Assembly (NCBI RefSeq): GCF_028649395.1
Contig: NZ_JAQSUW010000011.1
Location: forward strand, 344,802-408,801
DNA length: 64,000 bases
Direction: 5' to 3'
Origin: Pseudomonas sp. Gutcm_11s
GTDB lineage: Bacteria > Pseudomonadota > Gammaproteobacteria > Pseudomonadales > Pseudomonadaceae
Positions 63,688-64,000 of this stretch are shown here, piece after piece. Each line of letters opens with the position of its first letter. The stretch's first letter is position 1. Position numbers and translations under genes: made by a program. The notes under the pieces were generated by a model. That model saw only the letters and a list, made by a program, of their open reading frames with translations. It was not told the DNA's origin and did not search any database.

Positions 63688-64000
63688 ATGTCGAACTCCC
63701 TCAAACTCGCCCTGAGTGCCTGGGCGCGCAGCGACGGTCTGATCTGGGCCTTCATCGCCAAGGGCCTGCTCAGCGCCTTCCTGGCGCTGTGGCTGGCCTA
63801 TCGCCTGGAACTGCCGCAGCCGAGCACGGTGCTGGCCACCGTGTTCATCGTCATGCAGACGCAGAGCGGCCAGGTGCTGGCCAAGAGTTTCTATCGCCTG
63901 CTCGGCACGCTGCTCGGGCTGGCGGTGATGGTGCTGCTGATCGCGCTGTTCAACCAGGAGCGCGGCCTGTTCATGCTCAGCCTGGCGTTGTGGATCGGCC
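63688..64000 (+). CDS. FUSC/AaeB-like efflux protein, 3' partial
   Basis: Runs off the window; 104 codons visible. The start MSNSLKLALSAWARSD is followed by hydrophobic helices (about 20-40, 45-60, 70-90 and onward) with the RLLGTLLGLAV segment typical of fusaric-acid-resistance/AaeB transporters. It is the second gene of the efflux operon (8-base gap after the outer-membrane lipoprotein). Substrates of the family are aromatic carboxylic acids such as p-hydroxybenzoate or fusaric acid. Confidence 0.85.
   Translation, partial: MSNSLKLALSAWARSDGLIWAFIAKGLLSAFLALWLAYRLELPQPSTVLATVFIVMQTQSGQVLAKSFYRLLGTLLGLAVMVLLIALFNQERGLFMLSLALWIG

Overview
This window is chromosomal DNA from a GC-rich gammaproteobacterium, almost certainly a Pseudomonas sensu lato, possibly of the mendocina/oleovorans type (species level is inference). 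The protein families fit: a PpyR-NnrS pair, GlpD/GlpR/GlpK, class Ia NrdA/NrdB beside an RstA/RstB-type two-component pair, ArgF next to an ABC ATPase, and an OsmC-YcaO fusion. Coding density is high. No rRNA, tRNA, CRISPR array or recognisable insertion sequence was seen.

Layout. 0-3.3 kb: the end of a phospho-signalling set of the kind tied to type VI secretion (PP2C phosphatase, membrane Ser/Thr kinase, double-FHA protein). 3.4-9.8 kb: a zinc phospholipase C/P1-nuclease-like exported protein, a D-aminoacylase-like amidohydrolase, a PL7 alginate lyase, a NUDIX protein and a YebC-family protein. 9.9-14 kb: an exported methyltransferase-like protein, PpiC, a second-type FtsH-like protease and a GNAT. 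14-15.7 kb: ppyR-nnrS behind three NorR/FhpR-type sites and a sigma-54-like promoter. 15.8-24.3 kb: small genes, including mdaB, a monooxygenase, a MerR regulator, rlhA and several small lipoproteins or exported proteins of unknown function. 24.3-31.9 kb: a GNAT, the OsmC-YcaO fusion, a solute-binding protein, an azoreductase with a divergent LysR, and an enoyl-CoA hydratase.

32-39.9 kb: a hairpin-rich dispersed-type repeat, then an AT-rich OLD-like ATPase-Toprim gene inserted directly behind the nrdB terminator, then nrdB and nrdA separated by a strongly structured spacer. A 670-base control region with NrdR-like and DnaA boxes follows, then the RstA/RstB-like pair. 41.5-47.2 kb: an alpha/beta hydrolase behind a possible Pho box and a rearranged glycerol-3-phosphate locus (glpD-glpR leftward, ybaK-glpK rightward). 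47.2-54.7 kb: two orphan solute-binding proteins, a PhzF-family protein, argF with an overlapping FbpC-like ATPase, a molybdopterin oxidoreductase and grxD. 54.7-64 kb: a large class A PBP-like protein, an OpgC-like membrane protein, an FMN-binding glutamate-synthase-like protein, and a LysR/outer-membrane lipoprotein/FUSC set resembling aromatic-acid efflux.

The best candidates for something new are the OLD-like gene with its odd placement, the structured nrdA-nrdB spacer, the NO-responsive promoter architecture before ppyR-nnrS, the OsmC-YcaO fusion, and the kinase with extracytoplasmic repeats. All functions are read from sequence motifs and memory of families; no database search was run.
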